A stretch of 37,095 nucleotides of DNA from NCBI GenBank assembly GCA_002491195.1, contig DKVL01000076.1, forward strand, positions 6,775 through 43,869, in the 5' to 3' direction. The translations under genes were made by a program, and so were the position numbers. The notes below the pieces were generated by a model. It worked only from the letters and a program-made list of their open reading frames with translations. It was not told the DNA's origin and made no database searches. Of the stretch, positions 18,171-25,315 are shown one piece after another. The DNA comes from Lachnospiraceae bacterium UBA7179 (GTDB taxonomy: Bacteria; Bacillota; Clostridia; Lachnospirales; Lachnospiraceae). Numbering within the stretch: the first letter of the stretch is position 1; each line of letters starts with the position of its first letter.

Positions 18171-18255
18171 TAGTACTCCATCCGGCTAGAAATTGAAATC
18201 TGGGACTGCCTGTTTCGCACCATATTCCAATTTCTAACTGGATGGAGCACTAGTT
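18168..18255. repeat. 32-bp imperfect inverted repeat around a 24-base centre
   Basis: The left arm (18168-18199, begins AACTAGTACTCCATCC) and the right arm (18224-18255) are complementary at 28 of 32 positions; the four differences are all transitions. The unit looks like a small palindromic mobile repeat or a structured RNA. The following bases to 18441 contain a small stem TAGTGG / CCACTA and no convincing gene. Confidence 0.7.
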
Positions 18256-18441
18256 GCTGGTGCAGCATGCCACTACATCATCAAATGACTTGACAATAAC
18301 CGAAAGGACACCAAATAGCCTAGTGGGTGCTTTGCCACTATAAAAAAGTGCCCATGTCTTTATTTTTCCTATTGGCATTATAGCATATGCAGATCGCAAG
18401 ATATATTTTTCAATTTCCACTTCTGCTTTCTGCCATTGCGT

Positions 18442-18588
18442 TTATTCCGTTTTTTCCTTTTCCTTCTTTTCTTTCCGTAATTCTGCTATTTTTTTCTTTG
18501 CTTCTTCCAAATCCTTGCAGCTGTCCACAATCATCTCAATCATCTGCAAAATCCCATCATATTGTCTGTCTGTCATTATCTCTACCAT
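18442..18588 (-). CDS. 48-residue small protein, unrecognised
   Basis: Starting at the ATG at 18588, which has GGAGG 7 bases upstream, the frame encodes a 48-residue helical protein: MVEIMTDRQYDGILQMIEMI, then VDSCKDLEEAKKKIAELRKE and a Lys/Glu tail. It reads like an amphipathic helix followed by a charged coiled coil, with no signal or membrane segment. A good promoter (18710-18738) and a leader with a 10-bp hairpin (18631-18656) lie upstream. It sits between the two 49-bp direct repeats and may be carried with them. I do not know a function; similar short charged proteins exist in Lachnospiraceae from memory. Confidence 0.6.
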   Translation of the reverse strand: MVEIMTDRQYDGILQMIEMIVDSCKDLEEAKKKIAELRKEKKEKEKTE

Positions 18589-18630
18589 ATCCTTTCCTCC
18601 GTTCTTCAACAGATCTTTCACTTTTTTAAA

Positions 18631-18656
18631 TAAGCCTACCGATTCAGGCAGGCTTA
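18631..18656 (-). promoter_or_regulatory. Leader hairpin before the 48-residue ORF
   Basis: On the minus strand TAAGCCTGCC / GGTAGGCTTA pair with one mismatch around a 6-base loop, followed by TTTAAAAAAG. It lies in the leader between the promoter at 18710-18738 and the small ORF, so it could act as an attenuator or could be a terminator for a lost upstream gene. Confidence 0.45.
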
Positions 18657-18709
18657 TGTCACATCGGGAAGGCAACCACTTTGTGGGCGATTATTCCTTT
18701 TCTATGTCT

Positions 18710-18738
18710 AATATAACATATGCAGATTCCGATTGCAA
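18710..18738 (-). promoter_or_regulatory. Promoter overlapping the second direct repeat copy
   Basis: Minus-strand TTGCAA (18733-18738) and TATATT (18710-18715) are 17 bases apart. The -35 box and most of the spacer are inside the 49-bp repeat, so the repeat carries a promoter part. It points toward the 48-residue ORF. Confidence 0.6.
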
Positions 18739-18769
18739 GATACTCGATCAGGAATCTTGACTTCTTAAC
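18721..18769. repeat. 49-bp direct repeat, copy 2
   Basis: Matches 18122-18170 in 44 of 49 positions, same orientation (TGCAGATTCCGATTGCAAGA at the left end, CTTCTTAAC at the right end). Confidence 0.75.
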
Positions 18770-18806
18770 ACCTGTCGGTTACTTTTCACACCCACGCCAG
18801 ACTTAA

Positions 18807-18976
18807 GAACTGTTCAGAAATAACATGTGCAGCTTGCGCCGGATATAAGGGTACATATCAAAAACGCAGGCTTAGGAGGCAAAGGCATAAATGGCAATGC
18901 CTTAGGCGAGGCTTTTTGATATGTGCAATCGGAGAAATAGACAAGTCAAGATGTGCATGTTATTTCTGAACAGTTC
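18807..18976. repeat. 170-bp palindromic element with perfect 21-bp terminal inverted repeats
   Basis: The ends are perfect inverted repeats of GAACTGTTCAGAAATAACAT plus G (18807-18827 and 18956-18976). Inside, ACATATCAAAAA (18853-18864) and TTTTTGATATGT (18913-18924) form a second perfect pair, enclosing a centre with GGCAATGCCTTAGGCGAGGC. The whole unit can fold as one long hairpin. There is no ORF of its own, so it looks like a MITE- or REP-like non-autonomous element. Related ends occur at 15087-15151 and 37010-37095, and the right half resembles 33065-33215. Confidence 0.8.
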
Positions 18977-19174
18977 CCCACCATATTCAAAATATATAAA
19001 TGCACGATTTATCGGTCTGATAATTGGATATACAAATCCTGTGAAGCGCTCCAAAGAACACTCCCACTGCTCAGATGCTGAAACACGACCAGACCCAACT
19101 GTATGTCCACCCTCACGGATTAGGTTGGGAGAACCTTGTTTGACAGATGACGTGTTTTCAAGGTTTTCTGTCAT
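18977..19174 (-). pseudogene. Possible gene fragment cut by the palindromic element
   Basis: From an ATG at 19174 a frame runs MTENLENTSSVKQGSPNLIR to YFEYGGE, about 66 codons, and then enters the palindromic element, where it continues only by chance to 18902. There is no clear ribosome binding site. The text up to the element boundary looks protein-like but I do not recognise it. A gene interrupted by the element is one reading; a chance open frame is the other. Confidence 0.25.
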
Positions 19175-19224
19175 CACATTTTCTGAAAATATTGATTTGA
19201 TCTGTACGATTAAATTAGTCTTTA

Positions 19225-19299
19225 TCACCTCTCTTTACATTTCTTTAATGTTTTATCCCAAAAATCTATATCATTTGATGCATATTGTTTTGCATTCAT
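19225..19299 (-). CDS. 24-codon ORF of uncertain status
   Basis: MNAKQYASNDIDFWDKTLKK and four more residues; it ends CKER. It lies 36 bases after the DUF3788 gene on the same strand. A GGGGAG sits almost directly before the ATG, too close to be a standard site. It may be a degraded fragment of a larger gene rather than a peptide gene. Confidence 0.2.
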   Translation of the reverse strand: MNAKQYASNDIDFWDKTLKKCKER

Positions 19300-19335
19300 A
19301 CTCCCCACGCTTCCAAACAACCAAGCTACTATTGC

Positions 19336-20061
19336 TTACTGATCTTCATATTGCATAGGAACATATGGAAGAATTCCCCAAGTTATGTCATCAGCATAAT
19401 GAACCTCCGTATGTATCATAGAGCGATAATCCGCAGATGTTGCCTTTATACATGGAAATTCCTCACACTCTCTGCACTCTGACAATTTCTTCTTCGGCGC
19501 ACACCCTTTCGCATTACATGGATCGTCGTTACAGTAGCAATTGTCACTGCAGCATCCCTCACAACGCATACTCCAATCTGTCTGCCCCCACATTTTACTT
19601 AATGACACTTCCATAGTCGTTCGCAGTTCTTCACTTGTATAAATATAATGAACGCACAAATCACAGCGCTGACCACATTTGGAATATAACGCACTTTCCT
19701 TTGGAAAAGGCTTACGATTAGGCTTCTTTTTAATTAATATGAGTTTTTTGACCTCTTGTAATTGCTCCAAAGTGTTTACATCAATAAACATCCATTTTCC
19801 ATCATGGTAAGTTTTTGAATGATCATAATAATCGCACACATATTTTGAAAACCCGCTTTTCTGCATTTCAAAACATTCACGCTCTTTTTTGCCAAAAATA
19901 ATTAGAAAGGTAAATTTATCTTCATGAATATATATTGTGACAATAGTCTTTTGACCCTGCTTAAACTTCAATTCATCTTTGCCATCTCCGATTTCATCTA
20001 AACGATATTTGCCACGCATAAATACCATTGTTTCATGACTTATTTGCTCAAGAATAGTCAT
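19336..20061 (-). CDS. DUF3788 / DUF3795 fusion protein
   Basis: A 241-residue cytoplasmic protein. Residues 1-125 match what I recall of DUF3788 (MVFMRGKYRLDEIGDGKDEL, then VTIYIHEDKFTFLIIFGKKE, SKTYHDGKWMFIDV and ILIKKKP). Residues 130-225 are cysteine-rich like DUF3795 (CGQRCDLCVHY, CEGCCSDNCYCNDDPCNAKG, CRECEEFPC), probably a metal-binding module. The start at 20061 is set by GGAGG 6 bases upstream; a longer frame to 20112 lacks a site. Both halves are of unknown function; such pairs are frequent in gut Firmicutes. It has no obvious operon partner. Confidence 0.85.
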   Translation of the reverse strand: MTILEQISHETMVFMRGKYRLDEIGDGKDELKFKQGQKTIVTIYIHEDKFTFLIIFGKKERECFEMQKSGFSKYVCDYYDHSKTYHDGKWMFIDVNTLEQLQEVKKLILIKKKPNRKPFPKESALYSKCGQRCDLCVHYIYTSEELRTTMEVSLSKMWGQTDWSMRCEGCCSDNCYCNDDPCNAKGCAPKKKLSECRECEEFPCIKATSADYRSMIHTEVHYADDITWGILPYVPMQYEDQ

Positions 20062-20225
20062 AGGATACCTCCATACTTTCTTTTTTTTGATTATATCACC
20101 TTCATTCTCCATTTACCACAAAAATATAGGGCATAGCCACCACCATACCCCATATTTCTTATCGTTTCAACGATTTTTCTATTTTGTATTTCTGCCCTTT
20201 CAAATCGTTCTATTTCTCATAAAGA

Positions 20226-20576
20226 TTATTGCGCTCTTTGCACAGTTCTTTCATGCGACCGACTCATTTCAAAGGCCCATTTCAGGCGTTTATTCGCCCG
20301 TTCTGCCTGTTCTAACACCTTTGTCCGTTCTACTATCGACCGCACCCGCTCTCTGCCTAAATGACGCTCCAAACGCCCCGAATCAGACACTTTTTTCTGC
20401 AATCGGTCTATGTAGCATATCTGTCTCTTTCTTTTGCTGATTAGGATATTAATGCTGATAAGTATTCAGCGTGATCTTAATATCCCTATGTCCTAACCTT
20501 TCTTTTATAATCAAAGGCTGTACGCCTTGATTGATAAGATATGCTACATGGCTATGACTAAGGAAATCCAAACCTT
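20226..20576 (-). pseudogene. Tyrosine recombinase C-terminal remnant (minus strand)
   Basis: Reading down from 20576 the frame gives SHSHVAYLINQGVQPLIIKE, then RLGHRDIKITLNTYQH, the C-terminal catalytic block of a phage/ICE integrase including the GH and the nucleophilic tyrosine. At 20449-20451 a TAA replaces the expected Leu codon of HLYPNQQK, and the frame then reads YPNQQKKETDML. A shift of frame continues as an open stretch (QKKVSDSGRLERHLGRERVR ... MSRSHERTVQRAQ) ending at 20226, plausibly the original C-terminus. The arginine of the HxxR box and everything upstream are missing. It is a dead fragment of a mobile element. Confidence 0.7.
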
Positions 20577-20670
20577 AGCCAGTATACGGTTGATTTCAGC
20601 TCTGAACCGGCGTATGTAGGTGCTGCAGCAGCCACTGTTACCCATAAAGGAAAGAAGCCATACACCAAAA

Positions 20671-20901
20671 ATAAAATCCAATCATTTGGATTTTATTCGC
20701 TATACCTTTGCCGCCCTTGCAGACAATGCGTGTATCAACGAAACATGCAAGAAGATTATTATGGGACACACTCTTGGAAACAAAGAAGGAACGGCATTTA
20801 AAACCGAGGAAATCGCCGATGTGACAAGAGCTGTTTACACCGAAAAAACAATCCCCGAATTGGTTGCTGAGGTAAATAAATTACCGGTAACTTTTTTGTA
20901 G
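20671..20901 (+). pseudogene. Second tyrosine recombinase C-terminal remnant (plus strand)
   Basis: The frame reads IRYTFAALADNACINETCKK, IIMGHTLGNKEGTAF, then DVTRAVYTEKTIPELVAEVN. The RYTFA, MGH and VYTEK positions correspond to the catalytic Arg, His and Tyr of an integrase C-terminus. Nothing upstream of about 20671 matches in this frame, so it is truncated. It points away from the other remnant and is a different recombinase. It ends 134 bases before gdhA's 3' end and is followed at once by 11-bp direct repeats. The stretch 20577-20670 between the remnants contains an unrecognised open fragment (SQYTVDFSSEPAYVGAAAAT). Confidence 0.7.
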
Positions 20902-20942
20902 CCTACCAGTAGCCCACTTGTAGCCTATTTGTAACCAACGAA
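20899..20942 (+). repeat. Four 11-bp direct repeats after the recombinase remnant
   Basis: TAGCCTACCAG, TAGCCCACTTG, TAGCCTATTTG and TAACCAACGAA follow each other without gap, starting at the stop codon of the recombinase remnant. Short 11-bp direct repeats of this spacing are arm-type binding sites in elements such as Tn916, so an old attachment-site arm is possible. Confidence 0.5.
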
Positions 20943-20979
20943 CTCAAATTTACCTCTTTTTACTCCCATGATATGAATA

Positions 20980-21023
20980 TTCTGAAAATAAGAAAATCCC
21001 CAAAACATAACGCTTTGGGGATT
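20980..21023 (-). terminator. Terminator after gdhA
   Basis: On the minus strand AATCCCCAAA / TTTTGGGGATT (20995-21023) form a 9-10 bp stem with a short loop, followed by TTTTCTTATTTT. It begins 12 bases beyond the gdhA stop. Confidence 0.85.
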
Positions 21024-21034
21024 CTTTTTATAAA

Positions 21035-22390
21035 TTAGCAGACGCCCTGCGCGAGCATTGCATTGACTACCTTCTCAAAGCCTGCAATATTTGCGCCTGC
21101 CACATAGTTGCCTTCCATACCATATCTCTTTGCCGCATCATCAATATTGTGATAGATGTTCACCATAATATTCTTTAACTTCGCGTCAACCTCCTCGAAG
21201 CTCCAGCTCAGTCTCTCGCTGTTCTGGGACATCTCCAGTGCAGAAGTCGCAACACCGCCTGCATTTGCAGCCTTGCCGCCGACAAACCATACACCGTTCT
21301 GCTGTAAGTACTCTGTAGCGTCAATGGTGGTTGGCATATTTGCACCCTCACATACACACTTGCAGCCGTTTGCCACTAACTGCTTTGCATCGTCGATCAA
21401 CAGCTCATTCTGTGTCGCGCATGGAAGTGCGATATCACACTTGATCTGCCATACACCCGCGCCGCTCCTATCAGCGGCGCTTACCTCGTGATATTCTGCA
21501 CTCGGTCTTGCTGCTGCATACTCTGTCAGTCTTGCTCTCTTGACTTCCTTCACTTCCTTGAGAAGCGCTACATCGATTCCTTCCGGATCATAGATCCAGC
21601 CTGTCGAGTCAGAGCATGTGACAACCTTTGCACCCATCTGCTGTGCTTTCTGTGTCGCATAGATTGCAACATTACCTGCACCTGACACAACAACAGTCTT
21701 GCCTTCCATAGACTCGCCATGGCACTTCATCAGTTCCTCTGTCAGATAGAGAAGGCCATATCCAGTCGCTTCTGTACGCGCTAAGGAACCGCCGTATGTA
21801 AGTCCCTTACCTGTGAGAACGCCCTCGAATGTGCCCTTGATTCTCTTGTACTGACCAAACATGAAACCAATCTCTCTTGCGCCTGTTCCGATATCACCGG
21901 CAGGAACGTCAATATCCGCGCCGATATACTTGGAAAGCTCTGTCATAAAGCTCTGGCAGAAGGCCATGATCTCTCTGTCAGACTTGCCCTTCGGATCGAA
22001 GTCGGAACCACCCTTGCCGCCGCCGATCGGAAGGCTTGTCAAAGAATTTTTAAAAATCTGCTCGAAACCTAAGAACTTAATGATCCCTAAGTTTACAGAA
22101 GGATGCAGACGAAGTCCTCCCTTGTAAGGTCCAATGGCATTGTTGAACTGCACGCGGAACCCTCTGTTTACCTGCACCTGTCCCTTGTCATCCACCCATG
22201 GCACGCGGAACATGAGCTGACGGTCCGGTTCCGTGATCCTCTCTAAAATCGCGTTCTTTCTGTAAAGCTCCTCATTTGCCTCCACAACAGGTCTCAGTGA
22301 ATTTAAAACCTCTGTTACAGCCTGGATAAACTCCGGCTCGCTCGCATTCTTTTTCTTTACAAGCTCTAATACCTCATCTACATAAGACAT
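21035..22390 (-). CDS. gdhA: NADP-type glutamate dehydrogenase
   Basis: A 451-residue glutamate dehydrogenase of the hexameric family, which interconverts 2-oxoglutarate plus ammonium and glutamate in the cytoplasm. The active-site lysines sit at K90 (GPYKGGLRLHPSVN), K114 (QIFKNS) and K126 (PIGGGKGGSDFDPKG), and the catalytic aspartate in DVPAGDIGTGAREIGFMFG is at about 166; this spacing matches the clostridial enzyme. The nucleotide-binding domain has VVVSGAGNVAIYA. I place the start at the ATG at 22390, 8 bases after AGGAGG, not at a TTG two codons earlier. It is a single-gene unit with its own promoter and terminator. Confidence 0.97.
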   Translation of the reverse strand: MSYVDEVLELVKKKNASEPEFIQAVTEVLNSLRPVVEANEELYRKNAILERITEPDRQLMFRVPWVDDKGQVQVNRGFRVQFNNAIGPYKGGLRLHPSVNLGIIKFLGFEQIFKNSLTSLPIGGGKGGSDFDPKGKSDREIMAFCQSFMTELSKYIGADIDVPAGDIGTGAREIGFMFGQYKRIKGTFEGVLTGKGLTYGGSLARTEATGYGLLYLTEELMKCHGESMEGKTVVVSGAGNVAIYATQKAQQMGAKVVTCSDSTGWIYDPEGIDVALLKEVKEVKRARLTEYAAARPSAEYHEVSAADRSGAGVWQIKCDIALPCATQNELLIDDAKQLVANGCKCVCEGANMPTTIDATEYLQQNGVWFVGGKAANAGGVATSALEMSQNSERLSWSFEEVDAKLKNIMVNIYHNIDDAAKRYGMEGNYVAGANIAGFEKVVNAMLAQGVC

Positions 22391-22478
22391 TTTCAAATCC
22401 TCCTTGGTTTATAATACTAATTTAAAATTGATTTCTAAAGCTGTTTCAACACTGTAATGCGCTAAACTCAACGAATAT

Positions 22479-22507
22479 ATTATAGTTTAATTTTTTTTCC
22501 AGCACAA
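22479..22507 (-). promoter_or_regulatory. Promoter of gdhA
   Basis: Minus-strand TTGTGC (22502-22507) and consensus TATAAT (22479-22484) are 17 bases apart, giving a leader of about 85 nt. The rest of the 307-base gap up to the LysR gene is AT-rich and shows no gene or clear hairpin. Confidence 0.6.
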
Positions 22508-22697
22508 CAAAAATATGCTATAACAATAAATTTTGTGCAATTTACTAAATTTAACTGTCATATTTCACAATTTTCAGTCCTATTTAACGCATTATTATAC
22601 GCCAAACTGTATTTTATCCCCTTGCATACCACGCCCTAACAATGGAAGATCAGGGAAACAAAATCACATCTGTCACAACCAAATATAATAACACCAC

Positions 22698-23582
22698 TCA
22701 GACCGTATTTTCCGATATGATTTTCACCAATCCCTCCATTGCCATATTGAAATGCTTATCTTTATGAATGAATATCTGTGAAAATATTGGAAAGTCGTTT
22801 CCAGCCCAACATAATTTTTTCAGAGAATCGTTTCTGATTTCTTCATGTACTACCATATCAGGCATAAAGGCTACCCCAAACTGATTGATGGCAAATTGCT
22901 TTAATATTTCTTTACTGCTTGTCTCCAAAACGATTTTAGGTGTAATTGATAATTTGGTTAGTGCTTCCACAAGCATCGCTCTGAAGCTGCATTCGTGAGA
23001 AGTAAGGAGCAGAGGAATATTTTCTAAATCTGTTTCCTCGATATTATTTTTGTCTGCTAACGGGTATTTTGGGCTTGCATAGAATCCTAATGTTTCTGGC
23101 TTTTTGTATAACATGACAAGTTCTGTCGATTCTATGTAAGGATTTAATGTGTATACCATATCCAATACTCCTTTTTTTAGCAAGAGAGGAAATGTGGCAC
23201 GGGTAATAAATTGAAGTTGAATTTCAACTTTAGGGAATTTCTTTTTATACTCCAGAAGAAGCTGCGGAAACGTATTGTAACATAAGGATTCTGAAATTCC
23301 TAATTTCAATAGGCCGGCAGGTTCTTTTGAGGTTGGCACTTCCAGTAAGATTTCCCGTTCCAACTGTAGTATTTTTTGTGCATATACTGATAATCGTTCC
23401 CCCTCGGATGTGAGAATAATAGACTTTCCAAGCCTTTCAAACAAAAGACAATGCAGTTCTTCTTCGAGTTGTTTCATTTGCGTAGTGACCGTTGATTGCG
23501 CATATCCCAGCAAATTTGCAGCGGAAGAAAAACTATTTGTTTCAGTAATTTTAAGAAAAGTTTCTAATTGTATGATCGTCAT
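22698..23582 (-). CDS. LysR-family transcriptional regulator
   Basis: A 294-residue LysR regulator. The N-terminal helix-turn-helix is residues 1-60 (MTIIQLETFLKITETNSFSS, AANLLGYAQSTVTTQMKQLE), followed by the linker helix and a two-lobed effector domain (LKLGISESLCYNTFPQLLLE ... FGVAFMPDMVV). It is divergent from the second ABC exporter (start 23692) with a 109-base gap holding a T-N11-A palindrome, the classic arrangement in which the regulator controls the divergent operon and itself. Base composition is AT-rich, like the exporter beside it. The effector is unknown. Confidence 0.93.
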   Translation of the reverse strand: MTIIQLETFLKITETNSFSSAANLLGYAQSTVTTQMKQLEEELHCLLFERLGKSIILTSEGERLSVYAQKILQLEREILLEVPTSKEPAGLLKLGISESLCYNTFPQLLLEYKKKFPKVEIQLQFITRATFPLLLKKGVLDMVYTLNPYIESTELVMLYKKPETLGFYASPKYPLADKNNIEETDLENIPLLLTSHECSFRAMLVEALTKLSITPKIVLETSSKEILKQFAINQFGVAFMPDMVVHEEIRNDSLKKLCWAGNDFPIFSQIFIHKDKHFNMAMEGLVKIISENTV

Positions 23583-23596
23583 AGCAGCACTCCTTG

Positions 23597-23662
23597 TTCA
23601 AAAAAATTGAACGTTTTATTCATTTTTTTCAATTTTACTAATAGCATATCTGATGGTATTAT
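23597..23662 (+). promoter_or_regulatory. LysR-type operator and promoter of the second ABC exporter
   Basis: TTCAAAAAAATTGAA (23597-23611) is a perfect TTCAA-N5-TTGAA palindrome of the LysR T-N11-A type; a second, imperfect TTC...TTTTTTCAA lies just after it. Downstream TTTACT (23634-23639) and TATTAT (23657-23662) are 17 bases apart. The palindrome lies just upstream of the -35, where an activator would bind. Confidence 0.65.
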
Positions 23663-23691
23663 ACTAAAAAGATGTTGGAGGTGCAACAACT

Positions 23692-24524
23692 ATGGGCATA
23701 GAAGTAAAGAATTTAACAAAAACATATAAAGTAAAAAAACGTTCTAATGCAGATCAAGCAGCAGGGGGTTTTGGAATCAGAAAGTATTCATTGATGACTG
23801 CTGTAAATAATATTTCTTTTACAATCCCATCAGGTGATATTGTAGGGTTTATTGGTGCAAATGGTGCGGGGAAATCTACGACGATAAAAATGATGACAGG
23901 AATTTTAACCCCAGACCATGGAACGATTTCTATCGATGGTCTCAATTTCAAGAAAAATCATAAGCAGATTATGTTGAAAATCGGTGTAGTATTTGGCCAA
24001 AGGAGCGTGTTGTGCTGGGATATTCCAGTAATTGAATCATTTAAACTGTTCAAAGACATGTATCATATTCCAGAAAAAGCTTACAGGCAAAATATAGTGA
24101 TCTTTTCCGATATTCTGAATCTGTCAGAATTTATTGATAAACCCCCAGACTTCTAAGTCTTGGACAACGAATGAAAGCGGATTTGGCTGCGGCCTTGTTA
24201 CATAACCCTGAAATCCTGTTTCTTGATGAGCCGACTATTGGAATTGATGTTTTAGCGAAAGCCAAAATACGGGATTTTATTCGCAAAATCAATCAAGAGA
24301 GAAATACAACCATTATTTTGACTACACATGATCTTTCAGATATTGAGGCACTGTGCTCAAAAATGATTATCATTGATAAAGGAACTCTTTTATATCATGG
24401 GACACTGCAGGAATTGAAAAATTCATATCGCAATTCTGATCAGGCGGAGCTTTATCAAGATACTACTGTGGAAAACAATCTTGAAACCATAATCAAAAAC
24501 ATATATGAGGGGGATTTTTTATGA
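23692..24524 (+). pseudogene. ABC transporter ATPase (COG4586 type), split by a one-base frameshift
   Basis: The first part (23692-24156) has Walker A GANGAGKST at residues 55-63 and FGQRSVLCWDIPVIESF, then runs into a stop. The rest, one frame over, has LSLGQRMKADLAAALLHNPE, Walker B LFLDEPTIGID and LTTHDLSD. The break is at a run of five C (24142-24146): a sixth C restores a 277-residue ATPase reading DKPPRLLSLGQR, colinear with the intact paralogue (RSPARQLSLGQR). GGAGG lies before the ATG at 23692. The downstream permeases are intact and overlap its end by 4 bases. It may be a true mutation, a switchable C run, or a sequencing error. Confidence 0.88.
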
Positions 24525-25312
24525 GGAAATATATAGACTATATCGTAATTGGCATCAAAGAACATATGGTATATCCCAGCGCCATATGGGCTAAATTTTT
24601 CTCAAAAATAATATACCTATATTTACAATTTTCTATATGGACTGCCCTTTTTTCATCCCATAGTCAAATGAATCAACGAATCAATCGGGAAGATACATTA
24701 AAATACATTATTGTAGCTACGATCATTTCTGCATTGATCGAATGCAATACAATTGAATGGATCAATGCCCAGATCCAGACTGGGAATATCATTATGGAAT
24801 TAATAAGACCTATCGATTTTAGAAAAATGATATTCTCAAGGCATTTGGGCGATAGCATTGTGAAAATCGTATTTTACTGCATCCCGTTAAGTATGCTTGC
24901 AATTGTTGCTATACGTATACCGTTACTGTGTCAGGAACAAATTTTATATGGTTTCTTATCAATCATACTGGCATATTGTATTCAATTTTTATATTCGCTG
25001 ATGATCGGACTGCTGGCATTCTGGCTGATTGTAACATGGCCCTTGAACATGCTTTTAGGTGCGGTTTATAAGCTCTTATCCGGGGCGTGGATACCTGTAA
25101 CAATGTTTCCTGATTTCTTGTATCAAATCAATTTTTTTCTTCCATTCCGCGCAATATATGCAATCCCGGTAACAATTATGACAAGCCCGATGAACCCTCA
25201 GAACATATGGAATGATATTCTGACTCAGCTCATTTGGATTCTATTTTTATTTGTTATTACGGAAATTATCTGGAGAATCGGAAAAAGAAAGCTAATCGTA
25301 CAAGGAGGTTAA
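24521..25312 (+). CDS. ABC-2 family permease, first subunit of second exporter (COG4587 type)
   Basis: A 263-residue membrane protein with about six transmembrane segments, starting MRKYIDYIVIGIKEHMVYPS and ending GKRKLIVQGG. It shares with the permease at 11677-12480 the motif QTGNIIMELIRPIDFRKM (there NGNIAYELCRPI) and the WIPVTMFPDFLYQINFFLPF loop. The ATG overlaps the ATPase stop (ATGA), showing translational coupling. It should pair with the next protein to form the pore. AT-rich codon use differs from the first exporter. Confidence 0.9.
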   Translation: MRKYIDYIVIGIKEHMVYPSAIWAKFFSKIIYLYLQFSIWTALFSSHSQMNQRINREDTLKYIIVATIISALIECNTIEWINAQIQTGNIIMELIRPIDFRKMIFSRHLGDSIVKIVFYCIPLSMLAIVAIRIPLLCQEQILYGFLSIILAYCIQFLYSLMIGLLAFWLIVTWPLNMLLGAVYKLLSGAWIPVTMFPDFLYQINFFLPFRAIYAIPVTIMTSPMNPQNIWNDILTQLIWILFLFVITEIIWRIGKRKLIVQGG

Positions 25313-25315
25313 ATA

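Noticed and set aside
18387..18629. 80-codon plus-strand frame over the small ORF
   Set aside because: Low-complexity Phe/Leu/Ser text that is the antisense of the Lys/Glu-rich small protein; no ribosome site.
20899..20942. CRISPR-like array
   Set aside because: The repeats are 11 bp with no spacers; no cas gene or typical repeat is present anywhere in the window.
24171..24524. Separate small ATPase gene starting at 24171
   Set aside because: It starts inside the signature motif and lacks Walker A. It is the second half of the frameshifted ATPase.
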